This document shows positions 7,098-8,938 of a stretch of 8,938 nt of DNA, piece after piece (the stretch's first letter is position 1; each line of letters begins with the position of its first letter). The notes beneath the pieces are model-generated. The model was given only the letters and a program-made list of their open reading frames with translations, did no database searches and was not told where the DNA came from. The translations under genes and the position numbers were made by a program. The stretch is from Bacteroidota bacterium (lineage in GTDB: Bacteria; Bacteroidota; Bacteroidia; Bacteroidales; Prolixibacteraceae): contig JAEYNZ010000055.1 of the NCBI GenBank assembly GCA_023412195.1, positions 1 to 8,938 of the forward strand, read 5' to 3'.

Positions 7098-7138
7098 AAC
7101 CGGAGATCCTTTTAAAGATCAGGTTAAAAGAGCCGGTT
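7098..7138 (-). promoter_or_regulatory. Leader hairpin / inverted repeat upstream of the efflux operon
   Basis: On the plus strand AACCGG (7098-7103) pairs with CCGGTT (7133-7138), and inside it CTTTTAA (7109-7115) pairs with TTAAAAG (7124-7130). The loop is eight bases and the internal loop is asymmetric (five and two bases). All 13 paired positions are perfect. If the candidate promoter at 7153-7184 is used, this element fills most of the 5' leader. It could be a protein operator (for example for a metal sensor), a cis-acting RNA, or a weak terminator of the upstream gene. No T-run follows, which argues against the last. Confidence 0.55.
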
Positions 7139-7152
7139 GATATATTGACAAA

Positions 7153-7184
7153 TAAACTTAGGTAAAGTTTAATTTCCGGACAAA
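7153..7184 (-). promoter_or_regulatory. Candidate promoter of the efflux operon
   Basis: On the minus strand TTTG (7184-7181), a 20-bp spacer and TAAGTTTA (7160-7153) fit the Bacteroidota TTTG / TAnnTTTG promoter with one mismatch, in the last base of the -7 box. The predicted leader is about 65 bases. An alternative -7 box with an exact match, TAAATTTG (7188-7181), has no TTTG at the right distance upstream. The assignment rests on consensus matching only. Confidence 0.35.
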
Positions 7185-7289
7185 TTTAAAAATTCTGGGA
7201 CTGAATAATAATGAAAGAATTAATTCATAAGAATGGATGAATGAGTTTTTTTCATTTTTTAAAATGATTAAGTCCGGCTAAAGTATGTT

Positions 7290-7299
7290 TGTGGCCACA
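7290..7299. repeat. Perfect 10-bp palindrome TGTGGCCACA after the M28 peptidase gene
   Basis: It lies about 20 bp beyond the stop of the M28 peptidase gene on the minus strand. It could be a protein-binding site or a small hairpin, but it is not followed by a T-run and a 10-bp palindrome can occur by chance. No convincing intrinsic terminator was found for the peptidase gene in 7081-7319. Confidence 0.3.
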
Positions 7300-7319
7300 T
7301 GTTAGTGATCTATCGTTCT

Positions 7320-8938
7320 TTATTTTCTCCTAAGATTACCTGTTGAATCGCGCACTGCTTTAAACTCATTGCCTTCGTTCCAATTGGGAAAACTTCTGCT
7401 GTTGGCCAGTTCCCTTCCGATTGTATAATAAATTTGCAGGTCCTGGCTGATTCCATCATAATTCCACAGTTCATTCACAACATCATCGGGGGTATGGTAT
7501 CTCATTTTGCTGTCTTCCTGCACCATTTGTGAATATTCCTGATCTTTCCCTTTATAATCGTTCCCCCCTTTTGCATAGATCATGGGAACACCCTTTCTCA
7601 CAAGATTAAAATGGTCGCTGCGGTAATAGGATCCCCGCTCCGGAAAAGGATCTGGTTTAACTGTTCTGTTCTGTGAAGCAGCATGCTTTTCCAGAAGGTT
7701 GTCAAGTTCTGAAAAGCCGTAACCTACAGAAACCACATCATTTGTGGGGCCGTACACATTCATTGCATCTATGTTAATGCCTCCCACTGTGGTGGCAACC
7801 GGAAAGGTGGGATGCTCAGCGTAATATTTTGATCCCAGCAAGCCCGATTCCTCAGCCGTGACAGCCATGAAAAGCACTGTACGCTCAGGTGCTGTGTCTT
7901 CTGAAAGAAAAGCTTCAGCAATGGCAAAAAGCGCTGCAACACCTGTTGCATTATCCACCGCTCCGCTATAAATGTCATACCCGTTGCTGGTTTTCACTTT
8001 CCCAAGATGGTCCCAGTGGGCCATATAAACAACAGTTTCTTCGGGGTACTTACTGCCTTCGATAACCCCCAGCACATTATGGCATTCGGAATGGCTGAAG
8101 CGGTTGCTGAACGAAACAGAAGCCTGAGCTTTAAGCGGTATGGCAGAAAACCCCGGGCGGGCAGCCTGTGCAAAAACATTTTCCATATCGATGCCCGCAT
8201 CCCTGAACAATAAAGCTGCTGCGTCATAATGAATCCATCCTTCCACCGGAAGCCTTCCGGTATTGCCATCAACAACTACGCTGTACTGAGTGCCGGACCA
8301 CGAGTTTCGGACTACATCCCAGCCGTAACTGGCAGGTTCAGTCTGGTGGACAATCAGTGCCGCAGCGGCACCCTGACGGGCAGCTTCCTCGAATTTGTAT
8401 GTCCATCTGCCATAATATGTCATTGCACTTCCGTTAAACATAGAACTGTCTCTGGTGACAAACCCCGGATCATTAACCAGAAGGATAACAGTTTTGCCTT
8501 TCACATCAATACCTTCATAATCATTCCAGTTGTATTCAGGTGCAACGATACCATATCCTGCAAATATTACTTCAGAATTATCAAGCGTGATTTTGTCTTC
8601 CATCCTGTAGCTTCCTACCACCATTTCATCAGGGTGATTTAATGTAAGCGCATAGTTTTTGCCTGTAAATGTAAGGGGAGAAAACCCTGAACTTTCAGTT
8701 TCCAGGAGCGGTACTGCCTGAAAATAAGAATCACCGTTACCCGGAGACAAGCCAATTTCCTTAAACCTTTTTTCGATGTAACTTTTGGCTTTTATACCGC
8801 CGGGGGAGGCTGGAGCCCGTCCTTCGAATTCATCGGAGGACAAAATTTTTACGTCTTCTTCGAAATTCTTTCCAACAGGAGCGGTAATGGTTCCGGAGTA
8901 ACCACAAGAAGCCATTACTGCAATTAGAACAGGCAGAA
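7320..8938 (-). CDS. M28-family zinc aminopeptidase lipoprotein with PA domain (N-terminus outside window)
   Basis: Residue numbers count from the ATG at 8915. An in-frame stretch continues to the edge (LPVLIAV before MASC), forming the end of a lipoprotein signal peptide with lipobox MASC. The ATG at 8915 is therefore internal and the true start lies outside the window. The protein should be a secreted, lipid-anchored exopeptidase with a two-zinc site. The M28 residues are all visible: H300 in AHWDH, D321 in GAVDNATG, E355 and E356 in TAEESGLLGS (general base and ligand), D383 in INIDAMN, and H435 in YRSDHF. Residues about 105-250, between the N-terminal segment and the catalytic core, match an inserted PA (protease-associated) domain, e.g. 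FAGYGIVAPEYNWNDY (118-133). It likely trims N-terminal residues from peptides; exact specificity is unknown. It is 239 bp upstream of the efflux operon with a candidate promoter between, so it is probably a separate unit. Confidence 0.92.
   Translation of the reverse strand, partial: LPVLIAVMASCGYSGTITAPVGKNFEEDVKILSSDEFEGRAPASPGGIKAKSYIEKRFKEIGLSPGNGDSYFQAVPLLETESSGFSPLTFTGKNYALTLNHPDEMVVGSYRMEDKITLDNSEVIFAGYGIVAPEYNWNDYEGIDVKGKTVILLVNDPGFVTRDSSMFNGSAMTYYGRWTYKFEEAARQGAAAALIVHQTEPASYGWDVVRNSWSGTQYSVVVDGNTGRLPVEGWIHYDAAALLFRDAGIDMENVFAQAARPGFSAIPLKAQASVSFSNRFSHSECHNVLGVIEGSKYPEETVVYMAHWDHLGKVKTSNGYDIYSGAVDNATGVAALFAIAEAFLSEDTAPERTVLFMAVTAEESGLLGSKYYAEHPTFPVATTVGGINIDAMNVYGPTNDVVSVGYGFSELDNLLEKHAASQNRTVKPDPFPERGSYYRSDHFNLVRKGVPMIYAKGGNDYKGKDQEYSQMVQEDSKMRYHTPDDVVNELWNYDGISQDLQIYYTIGRELANSRSFPNWNEGNEFKAVRDSTGNLRRK

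Noticed and set aside
7246..7265. AT-rich hairpin (CATTTT / AAAATG) between the peptidase and the efflux operon
   Set aside because: On the minus strand it is followed by an A-run, not a T-run, and the stem is all weak pairs. It is better seen as AT-rich spacer.
7284..7291. TATGTTTG on the plus strand, an exact -7 box match
   Set aside because: It would drive transcription antisense to the peptidase, where there is no plus-strand gene, and there is no TTTG at the expected distance upstream.
8229..8642. Plus-strand open frame of 137 codons opposite the M28 peptidase
   Set aside because: It is antisense to conserved peptidase and PA-domain sequence and shows no domain of its own.

Overview
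The window looks like chromosomal DNA of a member of the Bacteroidota. Three things suggest this: a DUF6340-like lipoprotein (a family I know from that phylum), weak or absent Shine-Dalgarno sequences before most genes, and candidate promoters of the TTTG / TAnnTTTG type. I cannot place it below phylum. All five complete or nearly complete protein genes are on the minus strand. The only plus-strand coding sequence is a fragment at the left edge.

Layout from left to right. Bases 1-204 are the 3' end of a plus-strand group II intron: the last codons of what is probably its reverse transcriptase, then domain V and domain VI. Bases 205-390 hold two copies, 110 bp apart, of an interspersed repeat. 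The first copy is a complete imperfect palindrome and the second has lost its right arm. Bases 413-468 hold a separate GC-rich palindrome. Next come a lipoprotein gene (480-1382), a 141-bp spacer with a possible promoter, and a three-gene efflux operon (7080 down to 1524). After that lie a 239-bp spacer with a candidate promoter and a leader hairpin, and finally a Zn-dependent M28 peptidase lipoprotein (7320 to beyond the right edge).

The efflux operon is transcribed in the order outer-membrane channel, lipid-anchored periplasmic adaptor, RND pump, with gaps of 11 and 17 bp. Together these would form one tripartite exporter across the envelope. The pump carries the DFG-x3-DG-x5-EN motif in its fourth membrane segment, which points to the CzcA-like divalent-metal branch (Zn/Co/Cd/Ni) rather than the Cu/Ag CusA branch. 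No metal sensor or two-component system is visible, so control must come from outside the window or from the hairpin-bearing leader.

I do not see an undescribed multi-gene system. The most informative structure is at the left edge: aligning the two repeat copies shows that the intron sits inside a third copy, and this fixes its 3' boundary to the base (C204/T205).
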